Shown here piece by piece: positions 28,991-37,619 of a DNA stretch of 64,000 nt. Within the stretch, counting starts at the first letter, position 1. Each line of letters opens with the position of its first letter. The stretch is from IMG/VR virus record IMGVR_UViG_3300025816_000006, positions 62,001 through 126,000 of that record; one strand, written 5' to 3'. The stretch is from a virus. Under the pieces are notes generated by a model that worked only from the letters and a program-made list of their open reading frames with translations, was not told the DNA's origin and made no database searches. The position numbers and the translations under genes were made by a program.

Positions 28991-29924
28991 TTAGCACATC
29001 CTCGCAGTATGAGTCTTTGTCTACGCCTTTGATCAGCTTGCATATAGATTCAAATTTATGAATATCCATACATCTTTCTGATGCTTCTTTTGCATAGTTG
29101 TCAGTCAGGGCATATTTAGAGGTTATGAGTTCGTATGGAGTTGGCTGAATACTCAGTAGTTCATTATACTCTAATATTAATTTTGCTAAATCAGCAACAT
29201 GGGATTTTTCTAAAACGTATTCTAGCTTTAAATTACCAGAGCCTTTTCCCATGCCTTTTATAGACGTGTCGGTGCTGTCTACTGGTTTCTTTAATATTTC
29301 TCTATAGTTAACCATAGCCATGCCGCTGTGATCATGTAAATGAAATCCTGTTCTCTTTCCATGTTCATGGCACACATCAAAGAAGTGTTGAAATTTCCAA
29401 AAGTCTTTTGTTAAGTCTAAGTCGCCATGAGTGTCTGCAAAATACACATAATCAAACGGCCAATCTTTTATCTTGGTGGATAAGTCTGTAAGTTCCATAA
29501 ATGAATAATTTGAAGCATTAAAAATATTAAAACTAACATTAAGTCCGGTGTACTGCTTTAGCTCTTTACCGAACAGCATAGCTTCGTTCATATCTTCTTT
29601 TCTCGCGCACATTCTAATCATAGATATTTCTGATTGATTGCACGTTGGATAATCACTCATGTTGTGACTACAATAATGGTAGTCAATCATGATAGAGACG
29701 TTATTTAGTCCAGACCCTTCTGTTACATCACAAACCTTTTCATAGTCAAGATTGTAAAAAGTGTTTGCAGTCTTAGAAGTCTGCCCCCAGTAGCCAAGTT
29801 CTAGGGTTCCCACTTGATGTAGACTGGATAGTGTCTTATAATAATCTCTAGCAAACTCTATAGGCCAGTCGAAGTTTACAGCGTGTCCACCATCTCTTAG
29901 TGTTACATCAATAATCTCAATCAT
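28983..29924 (-). CDS. HMGL-like (DRE-TIM) aldolase, 313 aa
   Basis: It starts with MIEIIDVTLRDGG, the metal- and substrate-binding DxTxRDGG motif of the DRE-TIM family. It continues with VYFADTHGDLD and GFHLHDHSGMAMVN, which carries the two His metal ligands of this family. Relatives make or split 2-oxo acids, for example 4-hydroxy-2-oxovalerate aldolase. Such an aldolase in front of an SDR and a cytidylyltransferase is seen in some surface polysaccharide clusters and suggests synthesis of a keto-acid sugar for CMP activation. The substrate is unknown. It overlaps the cytidylyltransferase gene by eight bases. Confidence 0.75.
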   Translation of the reverse strand: MIEIIDVTLRDGGHAVNFDWPIEFARDYYKTLSSLHQVGTLELGYWGQTSKTANTFYNLDYEKVCDVTEGSGLNNVSIMIDYHYCSHNMSDYPTCNQSEISMIRMCARKEDMNEAMLFGKELKQYTGLNVSFNIFNASNYSFMELTDLSTKIKDWPFDYVYFADTHGDLDLTKDFWKFQHFFDVCHEHGKRTGFHLHDHSGMAMVNYREILKKPVDSTDTSIKGMGKGSGNLKLEYVLEKSHVADLAKLILEYNELLSIQPTPYELITSKYALTDNYAKEASERCMDIHKFESICKLIKGVDKDSYCEDVLNG

Positions 29925-30570
29925 TTTTCCAAGTCCTCGCTATTTTTAAGTCTTCATACGTGTCAATTTCTATGGCTTCTGGCATAGAGATCGGATATAG
30001 AAACGGCTTCTTGCCTGTTCTATTATTATTTTCTTTAAAAGTTTTTTTGGTAAAGATAAAAAATGCTCCGTTTCCTAATTTTACTGGTTCCAAGTCTTGA
30101 GTTTTTTGAACTACGCTTGGATCAAAATTTATTGGTTCATTTTTGTAATATGCAAATTCTTTGTGCGACGTACAAGCTTGAACAGAGTCGTATCCTTCTT
30201 TTAGCTTTTCTGATGCGCTTTGTATTGTTTGCAGTGTTATGAAGGGGGATGTTACGTGGGGCGTGACAATTATCTCATGTTCATCTTTAACGTACATATC
30301 TAAAAATCTATCAATCATCAAAAGCGCTGGACTGACTTTAAACTTAGGATCTTGTTCTAGCTTGATATGCTCTTCTAATCTTTTGTAGCATGTTACATGA
30401 GATATTTTTTGACATTCGTGATATACGTCTTCACTGTCTGTATCAATGTATACGTCTTGCCCTTCAAGTTCTTTGATTAAATTTCTCCATAAAGGTAGCC
30501 CACGCACTTTTAAAAAATTCTTAAACTTGACTCTTTGAGAGTTTTCTTTAATATAAATAAAATATTTCAT
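29917..30570 (-). CDS. CMP-sugar (acylneuraminate-type) cytidylyltransferase, 217 aa
   Basis: The N-terminus MKYFIYIKENSQRVKFKNF fits the xRxxSxRxKxKNx nucleotide-binding start of CMP-NeuAc and CMP-KDO synthetases, followed by LPLWRNLI and VYIDTDSEDV. The middle has VTPHVTSPFITLQTIQSA, equivalent to the family's HLxxTSPLR region. The end has PEAIEIDTYEDLKIA. It activates a nonulosonate or similar keto sugar with CTP. Length is normal for the family. The start overlaps the YjbQ stop as TAATG. The true sugar is unknown, and no NeuB-type synthase is in the window. Confidence 0.75.
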   Translation of the reverse strand: MKYFIYIKENSQRVKFKNFLKVRGLPLWRNLIKELEGQDVYIDTDSEDVYHECQKISHVTCYKRLEEHIKLEQDPKFKVSPALLMIDRFLDMYVKDEHEIIVTPHVTSPFITLQTIQSASEKLKEGYDSVQACTSHKEFAYYKNEPINFDPSVVQKTQDLEPVKLGNGAFFIFTKKTFKENNNRTGKKPFLYPISMPEAIEIDTYEDLKIARTWKND

Positions 30571-31019
30571 TATTCACCAATAAATGTACAGGTTAGCTTT
30601 CTCAACCTAATCGGATCTAGCTCTACGGCGAATATTTTCTTCCATTCTCCAAGCATTAGCTTTCCATTTTCGATTGGTATCGTTTCAGAAGAATTAAAAA
30701 ACATGGATCTTATGTGCGAATGTCCGTTTATTCTTTCTGAGTGATGAACATCTGATCTTAAAGAAATCATATCGTGCATGTATTTAGTGTTTTTATGCTG
30801 TCCTTCTGGCGACTTGGTTATTGGCGCTTGAGCATCCAGAAAAAATCTTACATCTGCATGATGTAAAAGCTCATCTTCTGTTAGCCATACACTCATTGTT
30901 GTATGAGGGGAAAAAACGTTTACTATTCCAGATTTGCGCCACTCTGTAGCAAATTCTTGTACTTGCTCTGTAATGTTTGTAAACAGCTTGTCTGTATGAA
31001 TTTCAATATGTTTCTTCAT
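30570..31019 (-). CDS. yjbQ: YjbQ/UPF0047 family protein, 149 aa
   Basis: It has the family pattern: a strand with VNVFSPHTTMSVWLTEDE, then DVHHSERINGHSHIRSMFF (His-rich metal site), ENGKLMLGEWKKIFAVELD and an Arg-rich end. The length of about 140-150 is typical. Members of this family have been reported with weak thiamine-phosphate synthase activity; the true role is unclear. It is placed inside a sugar-precursor operon, overlapping the sialyltransferase-like gene by 17 bases, which suggests a phosphoryl-transfer or metabolite-repair role in glycan precursor synthesis. That link is inference. Confidence 0.75.
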   Translation of the reverse strand: MKKHIEIHTDKLFTNITEQVQEFATEWRKSGIVNVFSPHTTMSVWLTEDELLHHADVRFFLDAQAPITKSPEGQHKNTKYMHDMISLRSDVHHSERINGHSHIRSMFFNSSETIPIENGKLMLGEWKKIFAVELDPIRLRKLTCTFIGE

Positions 31020-31701
31020 TAATTATGTTTCCATATACGTGGTTCAAAAGTTCGATCATTTCAAGAGATGGTTTTAAGCCAGCAACACCTATAGTAGTCG
31101 GATTTGTGTCTTTTAACATACATAGCGTAGCGTCTATGTAATTATTTGCATGTAGCCATCTCAGTATATTTACTTCGCTTTCTTTGTCATGACAAGATTT
31201 TTTTTCATCTTCTCTTTTAAAAACAAAATCCTCAACGTAATAGCTTTTTCTAGTTTCCTTTGTTATACTAAAACCAAAAACAAAGGGTTTTTCTTTGTTT
31301 AAAATTAGCTCTAAAAGGCAGACAAATCCAGTTCTTGGTCGTGTCTTAAACCTGTAGGGACATTCAATAGATTTTAAAAAATTATTGTATCTATCATTTA
31401 CATAACTAGCATCTGCATACCAAACAGAATTGTAGTCTTTTTCTGAAAAATTATCGTAAAAATATCTTAAATGCTCTTGTTTATATTCCTCTCCATAAAC
31501 CTTAAAAACAGTTTCCCAGCTTGATTTTTGTTTTATAAAGTTATCAAAAACATGACTACAAAGAGCTAATTGATCTTTAATAGATCCGTTGTTTTCTTTT
31601 GGTATCCCCATATTACAGCGAATATTACTATGGAAGCTGTCTAGCAGATTATCTAATTTTAATTTGTTGTAAGGTTTATTTCCTATTACAATTGGCGGCA
31701 C
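31003..31701 (-). CDS. Sialyltransferase-like protein (GT29/GT42-like), 232 aa
   Basis: It starts with GTG (AAGGA six bases upstream). Motifs in order resemble bacterial sialyltransferase-like proteins: IVIGNKP at the N-terminus, LLDSFHSNIRCNM (Asp, Arg and Asn of the first sugar-nucleotide motif), RPRTGFVCLLELIL near residue 120 (like PSTGxxxL), VFGFSI, and CHDKESEVNILRWL near the end. It shares the operon with a CMP-sugar synthetase, which fits a transferase using a CMP-linked donor. The match is by motif only and is not certain. Confidence 0.5.
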   Translation of the reverse strand: MPPIVIGNKPYNKLKLDNLLDSFHSNIRCNMGIPKENNGSIKDQLALCSHVFDNFIKQKSSWETVFKVYGEEYKQEHLRYFYDNFSEKDYNSVWYADASYVNDRYNNFLKSIECPYRFKTRPRTGFVCLLELILNKEKPFVFGFSITKETRKSYYVEDFVFKREDEKKSCHDKESEVNILRWLHANNYIDATLCMLKDTNPTTIGVAGLKPSLEMIELLNHVYGNIINEETY

Positions 31702-31703
31702 TG

Positions 31704-32090
31704 TTAATCCTTTGCTTTTACGGTGTTTAAAAATTCTTCATAGTTTGTCATGTAGTCCGATTCTTCATATTCATTATTACATAGCACTAAAAGAATATCA
31801 TCGCCAGTTAAATATGTTTGCTTCCCCCAAATCATATTATTCATTAACACAGACTGACCCTTTTCTATTACGCACTGTTTTATTTTTTTGCCGTCATCAA
31901 GCGATACTAAGATTTTACCCTGTATGCATATCAAAAGTTGTTTATCTTCAATGTGCGCATGATTACCCCTAACCTCTCCTTTTGGAACATTTGAAACAAA
32001 AAACATTCTCTTTGCAGATAAATCAATATCTTTATTAATTGCAAAAAGTGTTCCGTCAGAACCTTCAAATTTATCTAAATTTTTTAGCAT
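31704..32090 (-). CDS. fdtA: dTDP-4-oxo-6-deoxyglucose 3,4-ketoisomerase (FdtA/QdtA/WxcM-like), 128 aa
   Basis: A small cupin: KRMFFVSNVPKGEVRGNHAH gives the His pair of the active site. It continues with QLLICIQGKILVSLDDG and YEESDYMTNYEEFL, which match the FdtA family from N- to C-terminus, and the length is typical. It shifts the keto group of dTDP-4-keto-6-deoxyglucose to C3. With the RmlB and DegT genes nearby the product would be dTDP-3-amino-3,6-dideoxyhexose (Fuc3N or Qui3N type). It overlaps the aminotransferase gene by 20 bases. Confidence 0.85.
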   Translation of the reverse strand: MLKNLDKFEGSDGTLFAINKDIDLSAKRMFFVSNVPKGEVRGNHAHIEDKQLLICIQGKILVSLDDGKKIKQCVIEKGQSVLMNNMIWGKQTYLTGDDILLVLCNNEYEESDYMTNYEEFLNTVKAKD

Positions 32091-32991
32091 ATGATATAAC
32101 CTTGTCTATGTCTTCTTGACTGAGTTGATCATGAAACGGCAAGCTAACAGTTTGTCTGGACTCTGCTTCTGATTTTGGTAAAGTTTGCAACATGATTTGG
32201 CTGGTTTGATATGCAGCTTTTCCGTGACAATGCTCATAGTGTACTCCGCATTGAATATTTTGCTCTTTCATTTTATTTACAAAATCAATGTTTGATTTAA
32301 CTCTGATTCTATATAAGTGCCTACTTGTATTATTATAACCAAACGCATCATTATATGCAAGTTTTATTTTATCTAATCTGTTATTTTTTTGACTTAAATT
32401 TTTAAGATTTTCATTTGCTATATATGCCTGAGCAGAAGTCCAATGCATTTTATAACCTGCGCAGCGCTGCTTTCTCTTCCAACTGTTATTATCAAAGCCA
32501 GTCCCATTCATTGTCATCGTTTGGAAGTGTTCAATTTTTTCTTTATTGTTTGACACTATTATTCCTCCGTCACAACCACTAACCGGCTTAGTGGGATAGA
32601 AACTAAATATCATAAGTGCATCATCATCTTTTAAATTTGCGTATTGATTTCTACTAACTTGCTGCGCTGAGTCGTATATATCTTCATGCAGGTGATAGCA
32701 ACTTCCTACCCATTCTATATCGTCGTAAAATTCTATTTTGTGATCTGAATTTACAATAGCATTAGGAACGACAATGGGTATTGTGCTTGGAATTTTTACT
32801 ATTTGATTTTGATGATATCTTTTTAGCGCCAAGAATATTAAGCTAGAAGCGCTATTTGCTGTGCAAGAATACTTTGCCCCGACATAACTAGCGAACGCTG
32901 CTTCAAACTCTTGAACTATTTCGCCGTGAAGCAAATTGCCAAGCACAGATGTGTCTATGATATGGTTCGGTATGTCAAAAAGTTTAATCAT
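32071..32991 (-). CDS. DegT/DnrJ/EryC1-type sugar aminotransferase, 306 aa
   Basis: A PLP-dependent sugar aminotransferase with YVGAKYSCTANSASSLIFLAL near residues 36-55, and the lysine strand FSFYPTKPVSGCDGG around residue 155, in which Lys would bind PLP. It ends with GVHYEHCHGKAAYQ, a family motif. It is shorter than the usual 360-400 residues but has all main blocks, so it is probably functional. It would add an amino group to the dTDP-3-keto sugar made by RmlB and FdtA (FdtB/QdtB role). It is coupled with the methyltransferase gene by an eight-base overlap. Confidence 0.8.
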   Translation of the reverse strand: MIKLFDIPNHIIDTSVLGNLLHGEIVQEFEAAFASYVGAKYSCTANSASSLIFLALKRYHQNQIVKIPSTIPIVVPNAIVNSDHKIEFYDDIEWVGSCYHLHEDIYDSAQQVSRNQYANLKDDDALMIFSFYPTKPVSGCDGGIIVSNNKEKIEHFQTMTMNGTGFDNNSWKRKQRCAGYKMHWTSAQAYIANENLKNLSQKNNRLDKIKLAYNDAFGYNNTSRHLYRIRVKSNIDFVNKMKEQNIQCGVHYEHCHGKAAYQTSQIMLQTLPKSEAESRQTVSLPFHDQLSQEDIDKVISYAKKFR

Positions 32992-33601
32992 CTTTTTTTA
33001 ATAAAAATGTTTTTTTAGAATCTAGTCCATCGAAAGAATTACACATATAATCTAATGTAAATCCGCAATCTGTTATGGTTTTTTGTAATTCATCTTTAGA
33101 AACCGTGGAGTTAGTTGCTATTAGATTTTGACTATACGGTGTATACTCTTCTAAAGAAGTTTTCTCTCCCACATCTTGTCTATGAACTAATACGTATTTT
33201 TTTGATACAGTTAATATCTTAGCAAGTGTTTCTATTGGATTTTTCATTTCACTAATAAAAGCATTCATAAAAACTAAGTCGTAATTATTTAGAAAACTTA
33301 AATTATCTTTATCTACGTCAAACCTAATATAATTAAAATTTGACCTTTGAACTGATGCTACCTTATCTATCATATGTGGTAGATCTGCACCGGTATAATC
33401 TACATTATCGCTACCAACTGATTGGCAGACATCTCCAAACTCTGCGTTGCCGCAACCCACGTCGATAATACTTTTCACGTCACTTGTGGCTTCAAGACAC
33501 TTGCTTATACTCTCAAAGTGATCGCTGTGTACTACATGAGGAAATTTTCTATTGAATACTAGATTGCAGATCTCATCATTTTTCCAAGCATCTTTTTGCA
33601 T
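32984..33601 (-). CDS. Class I SAM-dependent methyltransferase, 205 aa
   Basis: It contains the SAM motif I IDVGCGNAEFGD (around residue 40), DYTGADLPHM (motif with acidic ribose contact), IRFDVDKDNL and LVFMNAFISEMKNP, a Rossmann methyltransferase plan. The acceptor may be a sugar or peptide; its place next to the aminotransferase suggests N- or O-methylation of a sugar. Ribosome site GGAAATTAA before ATG; the stop of the GT2 gene upstream abuts the start. Confidence 0.75.
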   Translation of the reverse strand: MQKDAWKNDEICNLVFNRKFPHVVHSDHFESISKCLEATSDVKSIIDVGCGNAEFGDVCQSVGSDNVDYTGADLPHMIDKVASVQRSNFNYIRFDVDKDNLSFLNNYDLVFMNAFISEMKNPIETLAKILTVSKKYVLVHRQDVGEKTSLEEYTPYSQNLIATNSTVSKDELQKTITDCGFTLDYMCNSFDGLDSKKTFLLKKDD

Positions 33602-34495
33602 TTAATTTCCTTTGTATTTAGATAGTTGTTCTTTAATCGCTTTATTTAATGTATCCACATTTTCTTGAATGCTTCTTGGGTGCTGACCCGAAAACTTATT
33701 TGTAAAACACTCACCTCTCACGTTTGGTTTAAACTCATGCACACCAAACCATTTTCTTTCTATCTGCATTTTTTTTGACTCGTCTCCTGTTACCCAAGGT
33801 AGGTATATTTGATTAAAGTAATCGTCAATACAAAGCTCTTTAGAAACACTGTCTTTGTAGTAAGAAACTTTTTTGTAAACTTGATCTGGGAACACATAAG
33901 AATAGTGATACATTTGCGCGCCTATCATATCATATAAAGTATTACTATCTACATGCTTTCTTGGTATATCTGGATTATATTTCATTGTTGGCGGGCGATG
34001 TGTGAGCCAAGTAGATCCCGGCTGATACTTAAATATCCTTAAAAAGTTATCACGATTTAATTCAAATCCAGTTAAGTAATTATCTAATCCGCCATAAAAT
34101 GAGCAGCTTCTAACGCCTACGCTTGTTGGTTCATATTTTTCCAAAAAAGAAATTATATTTTCTAGATCTTTTGATTTGTAAACTTCGTCAGAATCTAGAT
34201 TCCACAAATAATCTGTCTCGTCATCAATAAATTTCATATATGCTTTACATTGGTCATCTTTCTCTGAATATTGACCGTGTGTAATCTTTATCTTGTTTTC
34301 TGGATCTGGAAAGTTATCTAATATCTTATTTGTTCTGTCTGTAGATGTTGTTCTACCCTGTCTTTGCCAGTAATCAACTGGACCTTCTGCTATAAGTATT
34401 TGATGCGCAAAAGGATACACTTGCTCTAAACATTCTTTTAGAACATAATCGCCCTCAAATACTATCATACCAAATGTTATTTTTATATTAGACAA
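33602..34495 (-). CDS. GT2-type glycosyltransferase, 297 aa
   Basis: It starts at TTG with AAGGAG about ten bases upstream; a downstream ATG at 34471 would cut the first beta strand. The sequence IKITFGMIVFEGDYVL starts the GT-A fold. It then has ILIAEGPVDYW, LWNLDSDEVYKS (DxD metal motif) and LRIFKYQPGSTWLTHRPP. It would transfer a sugar from a nucleotide donor. The donor and acceptor cannot be read from the sequence. It overlaps RmlB by eight bases. Confidence 0.75.
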   Translation of the reverse strand: MSNIKITFGMIVFEGDYVLKECLEQVYPFAHQILIAEGPVDYWQRQGRTTSTDRTNKILDNFPDPENKIKITHGQYSEKDDQCKAYMKFIDDETDYLWNLDSDEVYKSKDLENIISFLEKYEPTSVGVRSCSFYGGLDNYLTGFELNRDNFLRIFKYQPGSTWLTHRPPTMKYNPDIPRKHVDSNTLYDMIGAQMYHYSYVFPDQVYKKVSYYKDSVSKELCIDDYFNQIYLPWVTGDESKKMQIERKWFGVHEFKPNVRGECFTNKFSGQHPRSIQENVDTLNKAIKEQLSKYKGN

Positions 34496-35387
34496 AGTTG
34501 TACAACTCCTTGTGGTTTGGTTCCCAGTCTAGACTATCTCTTAGTTTTTGAGAGTTTATAGAGTATCTCCAGTCTTGTCCCATTCTATTGTCTATAAATT
34601 CGACATGCGATAAATAATCTTCTATTCCTTTCCATTGACACGCTTTTTCCACAACCTCTAGATTTTTTAAATAATTATATGCAGATACATTCCATATCTC
34701 GTTTTCTTTTTCAGAAAAGCATATTTTATAAATAGCGTCTACGTTATCTTTAACATAAAGCCAGTCTCTAACATAGCTGCCGTCTCCGTGGATTGGTATT
34801 TTCTGACCATTATCTAAGCTGTGTAGTATTCTAGGAATAAGCTTTTCAGGATATTGTCTATCGCCATAGTTATTCGTGCTTCTTACAATCTGATAGTTTA
34901 CACCAAACGTCCTAGCATATGAAAATATTAGCATTTCGGCAGCGGCTTTTGTGGCTGAGTATGGATTACTTGGATTTAAAATACTACTTTCTGTTTTGTC
35001 TTGTCCTTCAGTGTTTACGTCTCCGTATACTTCATCTGTGCTTATGTGAATGAATTTAGGCTTTTGATATATCTTTGCTCTAAGAAGGTTTAAGAGGTTG
35101 AATACGCCCTCTACGTTGGATTTTAAGAACACTTTTGGCGCTTCTATGGAATTATCTACATGAGACTCTGCCGCAAAATTAACAAGCACGTCACAAACTG
35201 GGATGTGGGTTATTTCTCCAACGTCTGCTTTTATGTGGGTGTATTGCGGGCTATTGTCCCAAGGTAGCGCAATGTTTGAGGCATAAGTCATTTTGTCTAT
35301 GTCTATAACTTCGTGACCTTCACCGATAACCTTTTCTACAAAATGGCTGCCAATAAAACCTCTGCCGCCTGTTACTACAAATATCAT
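34488..35387 (-). CDS. rfbB: dTDP-glucose 4,6-dehydratase (RmlB)
   Basis: The NAD-binding VTGGRGFIGSHF lies near the N-terminus, followed by DKMTYASN, NFAAESHVDNSI, IHISTDEVYGD (Thr-Asp-Glu catalytic triad region), NPYSATKAAAEM (Tyr-x3-Lys) and RSTNNYGDRQYPEKLIP, which are diagnostic for RmlB. It makes dTDP-4-keto-6-deoxyglucose, the entry to dTDP-deoxy amino sugars, and is shorter than usual (299 rather than about 330-360) because of a trimmed C-terminus. A glucose-1-phosphate thymidylyltransferase is not obvious in the window. Confidence 0.9.
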   Translation of the reverse strand: MIFVVTGGRGFIGSHFVEKVIGEGHEVIDIDKMTYASNIALPWDNSPQYTHIKADVGEITHIPVCDVLVNFAAESHVDNSIEAPKVFLKSNVEGVFNLLNLLRAKIYQKPKFIHISTDEVYGDVNTEGQDKTESSILNPSNPYSATKAAAEMLIFSYARTFGVNYQIVRSTNNYGDRQYPEKLIPRILHSLDNGQKIPIHGDGSYVRDWLYVKDNVDAIYKICFSEKENEIWNVSAYNYLKNLEVVEKACQWKGIEDYLSHVEFIDNRMGQDWRYSINSQKLRDSLDWEPNHKELYNFV

Positions 35388-36268
35388 TTTATAGCCTCCA
35401 AATTGTACTTCTTATGTGTCAGTTTTATTTGATCAAAATAATCATCGTAAATAAATTTAAGGTTTTCGTCTTGCGCATACAATTCCATAGGCGTAAAGCA
35501 GTAGTGTGTAGTAGAAGGAGTGTAACTATTTTCTGATAAAGAATATTCAAATTGTGAAAAATGACTGTAGAAAAGTTTCTCTACTTTACCGTTCCAAATA
35601 ATTGTCCCGTCTTTTTGGTAATTTTGAAAGTCATACAATTGCCATTCCCAAGGTGATCCATGACCAATATCGCCATCAATAAATATGTTTTCTTGATTGA
35701 TTTCTAAAAAAGCATCTAGATACCTTTGATCTCCACAGGTAGCTAATTCTGGATACTTTTTATGAAGCACTGCGTCTTTCCACCAAAAAAGGTAAGCTTT
35801 AGCAAGATCTGTGTTTTTAAAATGAACAACGCCTACATTAAATCTTCCGTTTGGGTTTGGTATATTTATCGGATATTGCCTATGTCTAAAAATACCAATA
35901 TCCTTTTGAGCCATTTTAAACAGCATATCTCTTACGCTTTGATGAAAAAAAATATCCGCATCTATGTAAGTAACATCTTCCTGTAGCTCGTTTACTAAAA
36001 AGTTTGTAAAATAAGAAGCTAGTGACCAACAAAAATATCTATAGTCGCTGTCTCTTAATTTTTGTAGCGCTTCGTCGGTTTCTAAAAAAACGTTTATATC
36101 GTAGGCTATAATTCTAGGGTCGTTAATAGTATTTAATTTCTTGTAGCTATCACTGTCTATACACAAGTAATGAATATTAAAATTTTCATCTAACTTGCTT
36201 AGTGACTCGTATAGTGTTAATCCTCTACATAGAAACTTATGATCAGAGACACAGCACAGATTAAGCAT
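35384..36268 (-). CDS. Glycosyltransferase, GT8-like GT-A fold, 294 aa
   Basis: It starts MLNLCCVSDHKFLCRGLTLYESL like GT8 and related retaining transferases. It has YRYFCWSLASYFTNFLV and VTYIDADIFFHQS (DxD at the metal site), NVGVVHFKN, and a His-containing C-terminal strand LFYSHFSQFE. It would transfer a sugar to a growing surface or virion glycan; no target can be given. It overlaps RmlB by four bases and an FkbM gene by eight. Confidence 0.75.
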   Translation of the reverse strand: MLNLCCVSDHKFLCRGLTLYESLSKLDENFNIHYLCIDSDSYKKLNTINDPRIIAYDINVFLETDEALQKLRDSDYRYFCWSLASYFTNFLVNELQEDVTYIDADIFFHQSVRDMLFKMAQKDIGIFRHRQYPINIPNPNGRFNVGVVHFKNTDLAKAYLFWWKDAVLHKKYPELATCGDQRYLDAFLEINQENIFIDGDIGHGSPWEWQLYDFQNYQKDGTIIWNGKVEKLFYSHFSQFEYSLSENSYTPSTTHYCFTPMELYAQDENLKFIYDDYFDQIKLTHKKYNLEAIK

Positions 36269-36908
36269 TGTTCACCTTTAAATAAAGTCCATCACCCCAA
36301 GTTTCACCGTCTTGTTGCCAGTAGGTTGCTATTCTTTGAAAGTCTCTTTCAAATAAATATTGATCCATGTCATCTACAAGTGCGCAACCTTCGTACATTT
36401 CTTTTTTGTTTATCTCTGTTAGCACTAAGTCTACATGCTTCAGTGTCTCTTCTGCGCCCTTAAAAACTTCTAACTCGTAGCCTTGAACATCTATATTGAT
36501 AAAATTATATTTTTCTCTATCAAACTCTTCGTCGTCTAGTTTTGTTATTTTTACAGTTTCTGTTTTTTCAAACTTAATTTGTGGGTACTGTTCTAGATGG
36601 TGTTTTGGTTTTAGAACGGAAGACGACAAACCTCTGTCCTCTAGGTGCATTTCTACGGTTCCGTTTGTATTTCCTAGTGCTATATTTCTAGCATCCACTA
36701 AAAAATCTGTGCCTATCGTCTTCTTTAGTCTTTCAAAGTTATCCGGCAGCGCCTCATAAAACAAAAGATTGCTTATGTCGAACTGTTTGTACAGTGGGTA
36801 TTCTTGACCTACGTGTGCGCCAATGTGAATACAACCTTTTATCTGTAGGTTTATGCCTTGATTTCTAATGTGTGCCATTAAATTTGGCAATTGTCCTAAT
36901 ATTTCCAC
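36261..36908 (-). CDS. FkbM-family methyltransferase, 215 aa
   Basis: It starts at GTG with AGGAG six bases upstream. FkbM hallmarks are CIHIGAHVGQEYPLY (motif I), LFYEALPDNFERL, NIDVQGYELEVFKGA and VLTEINKKEMYEG, with a cluster of acidic residues in the middle. The family methylates sugar or polyketide hydroxyls. It sits among glycosyltransferase genes, so a sugar O-methylation is the likely job. A second FkbM gene lies at 42255-42893. Confidence 0.85.
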   Translation of the reverse strand: MEILGQLPNLMAHIRNQGINLQIKGCIHIGAHVGQEYPLYKQFDISNLLFYEALPDNFERLKKTIGTDFLVDARNIALGNTNGTVEMHLEDRGLSSSVLKPKHHLEQYPQIKFEKTETVKITKLDDEEFDREKYNFINIDVQGYELEVFKGAEETLKHVDLVLTEINKKEMYEGCALVDDMDQYLFERDFQRIATYWQQDGETWGDGLYLKVNNA

Positions 36909-36917
36909 AGCTTTCTC

Positions 36918-37619
36918 CTAGTCGTTTGTTATTTTTTGTTTGGGAAATCCTAGCTCTTTTCTCTTTTCAAAAACCATTTGATCTCTTCCAGAGTAATGTA
37001 AAGTTTTTACGGTAGCGTTATCATGCTGTGAATCTTTCTTGAGGCTATAATGGTCATGTTTAATTATTACTTTGTTTATATACTTCTCTTTGTCTAAACG
37101 TTTTACTTCTTGTGTAAATTCGTCATCACAGTATAGGCTCTTATAATCTGGGTGATAGATGTAGCCAAAATAATCATACAGCTTCTTGCCTAGGATAGAG
37201 AATGTAATAAGTTCGCCATTTGTGTTACCGTCGTTGAAGTGAACGCAACCATCTAGATCAGGAAAGTGTTGATTCATGGCGTTGGCGATTTCTACGTCCC
37301 AATACCAAACCTTTGGAATCATGTCGTCTGACGCGCAAATAACAACGTCAAAATCTTTACCTTCTATGTGATCGTTGATTGCACTAATCTTGTCTGTGTT
37401 TTTATCAAACCAAACAGTGCCGTCTACATTATTTTTAACTTTGAGTAACCTGTGAATTTCATTGACCACTTGCTGATCCGTCATTGTTAAATCATCCACA
37501 TCGCAGTTAATATTAAAAAATATCTCATTCTTTTCGCTACAAGTCTCAATGTATTGCTTGAGTACATCTAAAAACTTTTTTGGTCTACTGTAGGTGGGAA
37601 ACTGTGTTAGTAATTTCAT
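36918..37619 (-). CDS. Putative GT-A-like glycosyltransferase, 233 aa
   Basis: The N-terminal LTQFPTYSRPKKFLDVLKQYIE, the CDVDDLTM and VVICASDDMIPKVWYWDVEI segments (acidic, DxD-like ASDDM), and a late HDHY suggest a GT-A (GT2-like) fold. The ATG overlaps the neighbouring stop as ATGA. There is no family assignment; it is kept as putative. Confidence 0.55.
   Translation of the reverse strand: MKLLTQFPTYSRPKKFLDVLKQYIETCSEKNEIFFNINCDVDDLTMTDQQVVNEIHRLLKVKNNVDGTVWFDKNTDKISAINDHIEGKDFDVVICASDDMIPKVWYWDVEIANAMNQHFPDLDGCVHFNDGNTNGELITFSILGKKLYDYFGYIYHPDYKSLYCDDEFTQEVKRLDKEKYINKVIIKHDHYSLKKDSQHDNATVKTLHYSGRDQMVFEKRKELGFPKQKITND

Noticed and set aside
34471-34495. ATG at 34471 as the start of the GT2 gene
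   Set aside because: It would remove the first beta strand of the GT-A fold; the TTG at 34495 has AAGGAG upstream and fits the overlap pattern.
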